64,000 bases of DNA from Rhodanobacter thiooxydans (GTDB lineage: Bacteria > Pseudomonadota > Gammaproteobacteria > Xanthomonadales > Rhodanobacteraceae), in assembly GCF_021545845.1 (NCBI RefSeq), contig NZ_CP088923.1:1922001-1986000 (forward strand), in the 5' to 3' direction. Within the stretch, counting starts at the first letter, position 1, and each line of letters begins with the position of its first letter. The notes below the pieces were generated by a model. The model did no database searches. It saw only the letters and a list, made by a program, of their open reading frames with translations, and was not told the DNA's origin. Below are positions 44,506 through 52,066 of the stretch, one piece after another. A program made the position numbers and the translations under genes.

Positions 44506-47205
44506 TCAGTCGAGTGCGTCCAGCGGCAAAGCGAGCCGATGCGCCGCAGACAGCGCGGCGGTGCGCGAGTCGACGCCGAGCTTGCGGTAGATCTGCTTCA
44601 GATGGAATTTCACCGTGTTCTCGGACAGGCCGAGCAGGCATCCGATCGCCTTGTTCGAGCGGCCGTGGTGGAGTTCGCGCAGCACGTCGAGTTCGCGGCC
44701 GCTGAGCACGCTCGCGTCGTCGGCGTGTTGCGTTCGCAATTCGCGCTGCACGCGCAGGAGAAAGGCGCGTGCGGCGCCCAGCGGCGGCAGGGCGCGGCCG
44801 TCGTTGAGCGCTTCGCGAATCAGCGCTTCCGCCGAAGGTGGCAGGTTGAAGAACAAGCCCACGGCGTCTGTGCCACAGGCGAAGTCGAGCGCGGCGGAGA
44901 ATCGTCCGATCGCGTCGGCAACGTCGCCTTGCCCCTTGCGCGCCAGCGCGGCGAGCATGCCGAGGTTCGCTGCCGCGGCGCGCCGGCCCTGTGTCACGCA
45001 GACGGCGATTTCGCGATCGGCCCATTGCAGTGCACGCGCGTATTGGCTGCAGGTGAGCGCGAGTTTCACCGCGGTCACTGTCCAGGCGTAGCGTTCGCGC
45101 CAACATTGGCTGGCATCAGCGCGCAGGCGCGGTTCCTCGAGTGCGGCTGCGGCCTGGCCCAGTGCGGCAGCCGGCGACGCCTTGCCGGTGTCGAGCTCGA
45201 GCTGCCAGGCATTGGCCAGGCGTTCGAGTTCGCGAAAGCCGCGCACGCGGGCATTGGCCCGGACGCGCTGCAGCATGGCGCGCCCAGCCTCGCCTCCGTT
45301 GCGCGCGAAGGCGAGGCGCGTGGCAGTTTCGTAGGCGAGTGCGTAGATGTCGAACCAACCATCCTGGCGTTCGATCGTGGCCAGCGAGGAGTCGATCAGC
45401 GCGGCCGCTTCGTCGAGGCGATTGCGATGGTAGAGCAGCGGCGCGAGCAGGCTGCCCGCGGCTGCCTTGAGCATGCTGTCCGTGCCGAAATTCGCCTCGG
45501 CCAGTTCCAGCGCGCGGTGGTAGATGTCTTCGGCTGTGTCCCATTCGCCGCGGTAATAGAGGCTTTCGCCGAGATGAAACAGGCAATAGGTCGTGCCGAC
45601 GACGCAATTGCCCGCCTGCATGTTGGCTATGCCGTCGCGGCTGTAGCGCTCGGCGCGGTCGAACTCTGCGAGGGCGAGGGAATCGACTGTGCTGATCGCC
45701 TGAGCGGTGGCACGGGTGACGTAATCGTCCTCGGCGAGCGAGGCGATGAAACGGTCGATCTCCGCATGCCGTTCGGGTTTACCCGACTCGTCGAGGTAGC
45801 CGACCCACAGCGCATGCACGATCGTGTAGCTGTTGCGTTGTTCGGTGTTCAGCGTGGCCAGGCGTGGACCGATGCTCTCCAGACAGCGACGCGCGTTCGA
45901 CCATTCGCCACGCTTGATGTCGAGGTAGGCCTGCAGCACGAGTAACAGCGGATCGCTCTCCAGCGTCTCGCGCGGGAACAACTTGAGCAGATTGCTGACG
46001 AAGCCCAGGCCGTGGGTCAGGATGAGTTGCCAGCTGCGCGCATCTTCGACGAACGCGATGGCACGAGCCGTCTCGGCTGCCCGCAGCGCTTGGCGTACGG
46101 CTTCGAGCAAGTCACCGTGTCGGTGCAGCCAGACGGATGCGCGCATTTGTAGAACCGCGGTGCGCTCGGGATGGGCAAGTGCGAGACGGTCGCGCAGGAA
46201 GTCGCCGAACAGCGAATGGAAGCGAAACCAGTCGCGGCCGCGATCGAGCGGAATCAGCAGGGCGTCCAGGTGGGTTAGTCGTTCGAGCAGTTCGGCGCCG
46301 TCATAGCGTTCGCGAACAGAGTCCAACATCGGCGCATTGAAGCGGTCGAATACCGCCGCGTCCATGAGGAATTCCTGCAAATCATGCGGCAGGTCGCGCA
46401 GCACCTGTTCGCTCAGGTAGTCGGCGATCTCACCACTTCGCTCGGCGAATTCGGGCAGCGCGTGTTCGCGGCCACGTCGCATCCAGATGCGCGCGAGCTG
46501 CGATACCACTGCCCAGCCTTCGCTGCGCGCATAGAGCAGCGCGTGTTCTTCGGGTTCAAGCATGCCGTCGAACAGAGTCGCCGATTCCTGCAACGTGAAC
46601 ATCAGGTCGGCTGCGCCTATCGTCTGCACGAGACCGCGCGCGATCAGTGCGGAGAGGTGGATCGACGGCCGGTCGCGCGAGCTGATCGCCAGATGCAGAT
46701 TGCGGCCGCCGCGACGCAGGAGGATTTCCACGATCTCCGCTGCGGAGGGGCATTGCGCGAGCTGGTAGTCGTCGAGGATCAGCACGACGGCTCCGCGGTT
46801 GGCGGCGATGCGGCTGAGCAGGGAGAGCAGGGTGGCCTTGGTAGAGGATTCGAGCAGGCCGTTCTCTGCGATCGTTTCGAGCGCGCCGACATCGAGCCCG
46901 GCGCGATGCAGCGAGAGGATGATGTTCGAGATCAATCGCGCCGGTTCGGCATCGTCCTCGTCGAGGGTCAGCCATGCAGCGGTGACGTCGGATTCGGACT
47001 GCAACTCGAGCCACCATTGCGCGAGCAGGGTGGTCTTGCCGAAGCCGGGCGGCGAGACCAGCAAGGTCAGCGCATGCTCGCGCCAGGACTTCAGGCGCGC
47101 CGACAACGCCGATCGGGTGGCCAGCGCTACGCGCTGGCTCGGCGGCTCTAGCTTGCCGACGAGGAGAATGCTCGATGCGGGCACTTTGGCGGGCTCGGAC
47201 GGCAT
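44506..47205 (-). CDS. MalT-type LuxR-family transcriptional activator
   Basis: An 899-residue regulator of the STAND/MalT class. The N-terminal NTPase domain shows Walker A SPPGFGKTTLLAQWW (about 40-54) and Walker B-like VVLILDDYQLAQ (about 150), then winged-helix and tetratricopeptide-like helical arrays (about 320-800), and a C-terminal LuxR HTH (LSGRELDVLRELHHGRSN and NTVKFHLKQIYRKLGV). Such proteins oligomerise on an inducer plus ATP and activate at class I sites near -35. Start ATG 47205 chosen; TTG 47238 is possible. It is divergent from the permease gene, and the shared bipartite motif upstream of three island promoters is its likely target. The inducer is presumably the catabolised compound. 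Confidence 0.9.
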   Translation of the reverse strand: MPSEPAKVPASSILLVGKLEPPSQRVALATRSALSARLKSWREHALTLLVSPPGFGKTTLLAQWWLELQSESDVTAAWLTLDEDDAEPARLISNIILSLHRAGLDVGALETIAENGLLESSTKATLLSLLSRIAANRGAVVLILDDYQLAQCPSAAEIVEILLRRGGRNLHLAISSRDRPSIHLSALIARGLVQTIGAADLMFTLQESATLFDGMLEPEEHALLYARSEGWAVVSQLARIWMRRGREHALPEFAERSGEIADYLSEQVLRDLPHDLQEFLMDAAVFDRFNAPMLDSVRERYDGAELLERLTHLDALLIPLDRGRDWFRFHSLFGDFLRDRLALAHPERTAVLQMRASVWLHRHGDLLEAVRQALRAAETARAIAFVEDARSWQLILTHGLGFVSNLLKLFPRETLESDPLLLVLQAYLDIKRGEWSNARRCLESIGPRLATLNTEQRNSYTIVHALWVGYLDESGKPERHAEIDRFIASLAEDDYVTRATAQAISTVDSLALAEFDRAERYSRDGIANMQAGNCVVGTTYCLFHLGESLYYRGEWDTAEDIYHRALELAEANFGTDSMLKAAAGSLLAPLLYHRNRLDEAAALIDSSLATIERQDGWFDIYALAYETATRLAFARNGGEAGRAMLQRVRANARVRGFRELERLANAWQLELDTGKASPAAALGQAAAALEEPRLRADASQCWRERYAWTVTAVKLALTCSQYARALQWADREIAVCVTQGRRAAAANLGMLAALARKGQGDVADAIGRFSAALDFACGTDAVGLFFNLPPSAEALIREALNDGRALPPLGAARAFLLRVQRELRTQHADDASVLSGRELDVLRELHHGRSNKAIGCLLGLSENTVKFHLKQIYRKLGVDSRTAALSAAHRLALPLDALD

Positions 47206-47293
47206 GCGGAAACCAACCTGAGGGTGATCTTGCGCCAAGCTGCATCTTGCATGGAGTGCGGCAAACAGGGAAGCCTTGTTTTATGTATCACTC

Positions 47294-47374
47294 GATCGGG
47301 TAGGTGACAGGAACGGGGTTATCTGCGACCCACCCCTGTGCGCACTTGGCATGGGCATTTGCGCTAACTATATT
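47294..47374 (+). promoter_or_regulatory. Bipartite operator C and promoter of the permease operon
   Basis: GATCGGGTAGG (47294-47304), 24 nt, CCCACCC (47329-47335), 10 nt, -35 TTGGCA (47346-47351), 17-bp spacer, -10 TATATT (47369-47374). The transcription start falls at about 47381, one base before the ATG at 47382, with no ribosome site: probably a leaderless transcript. Confidence 0.7.
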
Positions 47375-47381
47375 CGGATAA

Positions 47382-48683
47382 ATGACGAACAGTGCAAGCG
47401 ACGAATCGGCTCAGGGATTTGCCCATAGTGCCGTTCCGGAAGAGGCGACTGGCCCTGCGCGGACAGTCTTCTTCATCGTTGCCGGCAGCTGCTGCGGTCT
47501 GCCGGTCTTCATTCTTTCCTCCAACGTGACTGCGGGACTCGGCTTCCGCCGCGCGCTTACAGCGTTCATCGTCGGCTCGATCATCAGCGGCGTGCTCGGC
47601 GGCCTGAGCGCGTATGCCGGCGCGCGCACGCGCATGTCGTTGCCGCTGCTCGCCCAGCGCACGTTCGGCCATTGGGGCGCGCAGGTGGTCAAGCTCGCGA
47701 TCGCGCTGTCGCTGATCGGCTGGTTCGGCGTCATCGTCAGCGTACTCGGCGCGACCATGAGCACCACGGTGCAGCGCGTCTTCGCCGTCACCGTGCCGCC
47801 GGCGGCGATTTCGATTCCGCTGAGCGCTCTGGTTACCTTCGTCGTGCTCAAAGGCGTCACCGGACTGGAGCGGCTCGGCCAGGTGATCGTGCCGCTTACC
47901 GCCATCCTGCTCGCGATCGCGGCAGTGCTGACGGTCGGCAAGCTAGACGCCAACGTAAGCGGGTCGGGCAGCGGCGCGCTCGGCTTCGGCGCCGCGGTGT
48001 CGGCGATCGTCGGTTCCTACATCGTCGGCATCACCATCCAGCCCGACTACGGCCGCTTCGTGCGCCGACCACTCGGCGCGGGTTTGGCCTGCCTCATGGC
48101 GCTCGGGGTGGCCTATCCGCTCGTGCTGTTCATGTCGGCGATCCCGAGCACGGCGCTCGGTCAGCCCGATCTCATCGCCGCGTTGACTGCACTCGGCATT
48201 GGTCTGCCGGCACTCGGCTTGCTGCTGACGGGCGCTTGGATAGATTCTTCGGCCTGCATGTACTCTGGCAGTTTGTCGCTGGCGAACCTGTTTCCGCGCT
48301 GGCCGTTGAACCGCATCGTCGTCGGCGTCGGCATCTTCGGCGCGGTACTCGCGCTGTTGCATGTCGAGGACCACTTCATGCCGTTCCTCGAATTGCTCAG
48401 TATTGCGCTGCCGCCCGTCGCCGCCGTGCAATGCAGCGAGGCGATCCGGCCGACGCATCCGGTGCAGAGTACCACCGATGATCCCGCATTCCGCTGGTCG
48501 GCCATTGCTGCATGGATCGTCGGTACCGTGTTCGGGTTGGCGAGCGCGCACGCGGGAATTTCAATCACCGGCATCGCTACGCTCGATTCGATCATCGGCG
48601 CGCTGGCGGCGACCATCGTGCTGCACGGGTTCGCGACGTTTGCTGCGTCCTCGCGCGTTGCCGCGGATGCTGGCAAGCCCTGA
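47382..48683 (+). CDS. NCS1-family (cytosine/hydantoin/allantoin-type) permease
   Basis: A 433-residue inner-membrane transporter with about 12 hydrophobic segments. NCS1-like features include the N-terminal GSCCGLPVFILSSNVTAGLGF (helix 1 region), LLAQRTFGHWG in helix 3 and the GSYIVGITIQPDYGRFVRRP block around helix 6. The family imports cytosine, allantoin, hydantoins, uracil or pyridoxine with protons or Na+. Next to hydantoinase genes a cyclic amide or ureide is the natural candidate. It is co-transcribed with the following cyclodeaminase-like gene (46-nt gap). Confidence 0.85.
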   Translation: MTNSASDESAQGFAHSAVPEEATGPARTVFFIVAGSCCGLPVFILSSNVTAGLGFRRALTAFIVGSIISGVLGGLSAYAGARTRMSLPLLAQRTFGHWGAQVVKLAIALSLIGWFGVIVSVLGATMSTTVQRVFAVTVPPAAISIPLSALVTFVVLKGVTGLERLGQVIVPLTAILLAIAAVLTVGKLDANVSGSGSGALGFGAAVSAIVGSYIVGITIQPDYGRFVRRPLGAGLACLMALGVAYPLVLFMSAIPSTALGQPDLIAALTALGIGLPALGLLLTGAWIDSSACMYSGSLSLANLFPRWPLNRIVVGVGIFGAVLALLHVEDHFMPFLELLSIALPPVAAVQCSEAIRPTHPVQSTTDDPAFRWSAIAAWIVGTVFGLASAHAGISITGIATLDSIIGALAATIVLHGFATFAASSRVAADAGKP

Positions 48684-48729
48684 GCGGTGTGACTGTACGC
48701 GTCCGTCGAAGCAGATCGCCTAGCACCCA

Positions 48730-49704
48730 ATGCAAATCCTCGACGCCGCCGCTACTCGCCACCATCTCGGTTTCCCCGCACTGATCGGTGCCTTGCGCGC
48801 GATGTTCGTCGCTGGATGCGAGGTGCCGCAGCGCCACATGCATGCTATCGCCAGCGGCGATGACGGTGTGCCGAGCGGCACAGTGCTGATCATGCCGGCC
48901 TGGCGTGCCGGCCACTACTTCGGGCTGAAGACGGTAATGATTTTTCCCGGCAATGGCGCGCGGGGTTTGCCGGGTCTGCATTCGACCTATCTGCTCTACG
49001 ACGCTGCGACGGGACAGCCGCTTGCGCAACTCGACGGCGATGAAATCACGTCCCGGCGCACGGCCGCGGCGTCCGCGCTTGCGGCGGACTATCTCGCCCG
49101 CCGCGATGCACGGCGTTTGCTCGTCGTTGGTGCCGGCCGCATCGCGACGCTGATTCCCGAGGCGATGTGCGCGGTGCGTCCGATCGACGAGGTCGTGGTC
49201 TGGAACCGCACGCGTGCCGGGGCCGAGCAGCTGACCGCCGCTTTGGGTGAGATGGGGATTCCTGCGCGCGTAGGCGACGACCTTGCCGCGTGTGTCGCCG
49301 AAGCGGATATCGTGAGTTGCGCGACGCTGTCGAATGTTGCGCTGATCGAAGGCCGCTGGCTGACAAACGGTACGCACCTGGATTTGATCGGCAGCTTCAC
49401 GCCGGCCATGCGGGAGGCCGATGCGATGTGTTTCAAGCGCGCCCGCGTGTTCGTCGACACGGCGGAGGCACTGGTCAAGTCGGGCGACCTGCTAGGTGCA
49501 ATCGCCCAAGGTGTATTCACGTCGAACGATTTGCAGGGAACGCTGGCCGACATGTGCGCCGCCCGCTGCATTGGCCGCCGCAATGACGAGGAAATTACCT
49601 TGTTCAAGGCGGTCGGCACGGCACTCGAGGACTTGGCTGCCGCGGAACTAGTCTACGGCTACCTCTTGGGGGCGGCTGGACGACCAGCTTCGAAGCCGTT
49701 GTGA
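48730..49704 (+). CDS. Ornithine cyclodeaminase/mu-crystallin-family enzyme
   Basis: A 324-residue NAD(P)-binding protein. The N-terminal domain has GLKTVMIFPGNGARGLPGLHS (residues 57-77), in which Lys59 is the position of the catalytic/substrate Lys of the family. The Rossmann segment RRLLVVGAGRIATLIPEAM (about 137-155) and a later Asp in the conserved HLDLIGSFTPAMREAD block (about 218-233) complete the active site. Members are ornithine cyclodeaminases, Delta1-pyrroline-2-carboxylate or ketimine reductases, or EutC-like enzymes. Here it could reduce or deaminate the amino acid released by hydantoinase action. Intact; second gene of the permease operon. Confidence 0.9.
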   Translation: MQILDAAATRHHLGFPALIGALRAMFVAGCEVPQRHMHAIASGDDGVPSGTVLIMPAWRAGHYFGLKTVMIFPGNGARGLPGLHSTYLLYDAATGQPLAQLDGDEITSRRTAAASALAADYLARRDARRLLVVGAGRIATLIPEAMCAVRPIDEVVVWNRTRAGAEQLTAALGEMGIPARVGDDLAACVAEADIVSCATLSNVALIEGRWLTNGTHLDLIGSFTPAMREADAMCFKRARVFVDTAEALVKSGDLLGAIAQGVFTSNDLQGTLADMCAARCIGRRNDEEITLFKAVGTALEDLAAAELVYGYLLGAAGRPASKPL

Positions 49705-49847
49705 CGGAACAAGGACCGTCTCAAACTCCACGTGCAACACCTTGCCGGTTCTGACATGGGCGGTTATGAGATGCGTGGACGTGACTCCCGGCGGAACGTA
49801 GGGAGAACGCCAAAGGCGGTGGGATACTTCCGGGACAGCTGAGTACG

Positions 49848-49880
49848 AAAAAGGCCTGCTTTTGGGGGCAGGCCTTTTGT
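49848..49880. terminator. Bidirectional terminator between the cyclodeaminase gene and tRNA-Pro
   Basis: Stem GGCCTGC (49853-49859)/GCAGGCC (49868-49874) with A5 before and T4 after, so it can end transcription in both directions. The 143 bp between the enzyme's stop and this hairpin contain nothing recognised. Confidence 0.85.
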
Positions 49881-49907
49881 TCACAAGCTTTGTAACTGCT
49901 TGAATTT

Positions 49908-49984
49908 TGGTCGGGGTGACAGGATTCGAACCTGCGACTTCTACGTCCCGAACGTAGCGCTCTACCAGGCTGAGCTACACCCCG
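49908..49984 (-). tRNA. tRNA-Pro (anticodon CGG)
   Basis: A full cloverleaf on the minus strand: acceptor CGGGGTG/CACCCCG, D-arm AGCTCAGCCTGGTAGAGC, anticodon stem CTACG/CGTAG with loop TTCGGGA, T-arm GCAGGTTCGAATCCTGT, and an encoded CCA. The anticodon CGG reads CCG proline codons. It lies between the catabolic island and hisS, and is divergent from hisS. Its 3' end faces the island, a usual place for integration, but no integrase or second att copy was found. Confidence 0.97.
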
Positions 49985-50149
49985 TGGGAAGCCGTGCATC
50001 TTAGTCGCGGATCGGAGGCTTGGCAACAGGTTCGACGCATCCGCCCGGCGATCGCGCTGGGGAAGGCCGGCGCCGTTCTGTTAATCTTGACGGCTGCCGC
50101 CGCGCGCCCTGCGCCGGACGGAATATTCCCATCGTCAGTAGAGGATTCC

Positions 50150-51523
50150 ATGGCGCTTACCCCGGCCCGCACCATGCCCGGCGTGCTCGAGCTGCTGCCG
50201 CTCGACCAGATCGCGTTCCAGCGCATGCTCGACGTGATCCGCCGCAACTACGAGCGCTTCGGCTTCCTCGCGGTGGAGACGCCGGTGATCGAGTACGCCG
50301 ACGTGCTGCTGACCAAGACCGGCGGCGAGACCGAGCGGCAGGTGTACTTCGTGCAGTCCACCGGCGCGCTGGAGCAGGGCGAGAAGCCGGACCTGGCGCT
50401 GCGCTTCGACCTCACCGTGCCGCTGGCGCGCTACGTGGCCGAGCACGAGCGTGACCTCAACTTCCCGTTCCGCCGTTACCAGATGCAGAAGGTGTACCGC
50501 GGCGAGCGCGCCCAGCGCGGGCGCTTCCGCGAGTTCTACCAGTGCGACATCGACGTGATCGGCAAGGACGCGCTGTCGGTGCGCTACGACGCCGAGATCC
50601 CGGCGGTGATCTACAGCGTGTTCCGTGAACTTGACATCGGCTCCTTCACCATCCAGCTCAACAACCGCAAGCTGATGCGCGGCTATTTCGAGAGCTTGGG
50701 AATCGTCGACGGCGAGCAGCAGATGCTGGTGCTGCGCGAGGTGGACAAGCTGGACAAGCGAGGCGCCGACTACGTGCGCGACACGCTGACCGGCGAGGCG
50801 TTCGGACTGAGCACCGAGGTGGCGCAGAAGATCCTCGCCTTCGTGCAGGTGCGCTCGACCTCGCTGCAGGACGCGCTGGACAAGCTCGATGCGCTGGGCC
50901 CCGGCCCGGAAGCGCTGGAGCAGGGCCGCAACGAACTAAAGGAAGTGCTGGGCCTGATCCACGCGTTCGGTGTGCCGCAGACGCATTACGTGCTGAACCT
51001 GTCGATCGCGCGCGGCCTCGACTACTACACCGGCACCGTGTACGAGACCACGCTGAACGACCACCCGCAGATCGGCTCGATCTGCTCCGGCGGCCGCTAC
51101 GAGAACCTGGCCGGCCAGTACACCAAGTCGCACCTGCCCGGTGTCGGCATCTCGATCGGCCTGACCCGGCTGTACTGGCAGCTGCGCGATGCCGGCTTGA
51201 TCGACACGGCCAAGAGCACCGTCGACGTGCTGGTGACCCAGATGGACGAGTCGCAGCTGCCCGCCTACCTGGCGCTGGCCGGCGAGCTGCGCGGCGCCGG
51301 CATCGCCACCGAAGTGGTGCTCGAAGGCAGCAAGCTGGGCAAGCAGTTCAAGTACGCCGACCGCGCCGGCATCCGCTTCGTGGTGGTGCTGGGCGAGGAT
51401 GAACTGGCCCGTGGTGTGGTGACGGTGAAGGACCTGCGCCGCGAGGACCAGTTCGAGGTGGCGCGCGGCGAGCTGGTCAAGACGCTGCGGGTGGAGCTGG
51501 AGCAGGCTGCGGCGATGGGGTGA
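50150..51523 (+). CDS. hisS: Histidyl-tRNA synthetase
   Basis: A 457-residue class II aminoacyl-tRNA synthetase charging tRNA-His. Motif 1 lies in [12 protein letters not shown], motif 2 is [27 protein letters not shown], here seen as [13 protein letters not shown] then [11 protein letters not shown] (about 106-130), and the histidine-specific [12 protein letters not shown] loop is near residue 289. The C-terminal anticodon domain starts about 365 ([10 protein letters not shown]). ATG 50150 follows GAGGA by 4-5 nt; an upstream in-frame extension to 49994 is unlikely because it overlaps the tRNA promoter. Confidence 0.96.
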   Translation: MALTPARTMPGVLELLPLDQIAFQRMLDVIRRNYERFGFLAVETPVIEYADVLLTKTGGETERQVYFVQSTGALEQGEKPDLALRFDLTVPLARYVAEHERDLNFPFRRYQMQKVYRGERAQRGRFREFYQCDIDVIGKDALSVRYDAEIPAVIYSVFRELDIGSFTIQLNNRKLMRGYFESLGIVDGEQQMLVLREVDKLDKRGADYVRDTLTGEAFGLSTEVAQKILAFVQVRSTSLQDALDKLDALGPGPEALEQGRNELKEVLGLIHAFGVPQTHYVLNLSIARGLDYYTGTVYETTLNDHPQIGSICSGGRYENLAGQYTKSHLPGVGISIGLTRLYWQLRDAGLIDTAKSTVDVLVTQMDESQLPAYLALAGELRGAGIATEVVLEGSKLGKQFKYADRAGIRFVVVLGEDELARGVVTVKDLRREDQFEVARGELVKTLRVELEQAAAMG

Positions 51524-51556
51524 GACGAGGCTTTACTCCCCAAAGCCGTCCCACCT

Positions 51557-51615
51557 CCGTCATTCCCGCTTGACCAGCCTTTCGGCTGTTGAAAAGCGCC
51601 TCGCGGGAATGACGG
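51557..51615. repeat. CCGTCATTCCCGC inverted repeat, left of the GIY-YIG gene
   Basis: Arms CCGTCATTCCCGC (51557-51569) and GCGGGAATGACGG (51603-51615), perfect over 13 bp, enclose a smaller hairpin around AGCCTTTCGGCT. Confidence 0.9.
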
Positions 51616-51638
51616 CCTGAAAAAACACGGAGACATGG

Positions 51639-51932
51639 ATGACTTCGAAACAGCCGGCCGTCTACATCATGGCCAGCGGTGAACGCGGCACGCTGTATGT
51701 CGGTGTGACTGGAAATCTCAAGCTGCGTGCATGGGAACACCGCGATGGAGTGGTTGAAGGCTTTACAAAGCGCTACGGCGTGAAGCACCTGGTGTGGTTC
51801 GAGTTCCACCTGGACTTCCCGTCGGCCATCGCACGCGAGAAGCAGCTGAAGAAGTGGAACCGGGCATGGAAGCTGGAGTTGATTGAGGGCGGGAACCCGC
51901 AATGGCGGGATCTCTGGCACGAGTTGGAGTAA
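51639..51932 (+). CDS. Small GIY-YIG endonuclease-like protein
   Basis: A 97-residue stand-alone GIY-YIG domain: VYIMASG...TLYVGVTGNL holds the paired Tyr strands, RAWEHRDGVVEGFTKRYGVK the catalytic Arg region, and AIAREKQLKKWNRAWKLELI the family helix with its Glu. Proteins of this exact type are widespread and often taken for UvrC-like nucleases; the function is unknown. It is isolated and bracketed by two copies of the same palindrome (51557-51615 and 51963-52041), which suggests a mobile cassette. ATG 51639 is preceded by GGAGA. Confidence 0.88.
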   Translation: MTSKQPAVYIMASGERGTLYVGVTGNLKLRAWEHRDGVVEGFTKRYGVKHLVWFEFHLDFPSAIAREKQLKKWNRAWKLELIEGGNPQWRDLWHELE

Positions 51933-51962
51933 TCAGCAGGGAAACCCCCGACTCTCCCCATG

Positions 51963-52041
51963 CCGTCATTCCCGCGCAAGCGGGAATCCATTGGCGGCGC
52001 TGCAAGGTCAAAGTGGATTCCCGCTTGCGCGGGAATGACGG
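51963..52041. repeat. Perfect 28-bp inverted repeat, right of the GIY-YIG gene
   Basis: CCGTCATTCCCGCGCAAGCG... (51963-51990) and its exact reverse complement (52014-52041) surround a 23-bp loop. Each arm is itself a hairpin (CCCGCGCAAGCGGG). The right arm ends 25 nt before the GTG start of the ammonia-lyase gene. Confidence 0.93.
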
Positions 52042-52066
52042 CAACAAGATGCGGAGCATTCGTTAA

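Noticed and set aside
49908..49984. tRNA-Pro as a proven island attachment site
   Set aside because: No integrase gene and no repeated tRNA 3' end was found at the other side of the island.
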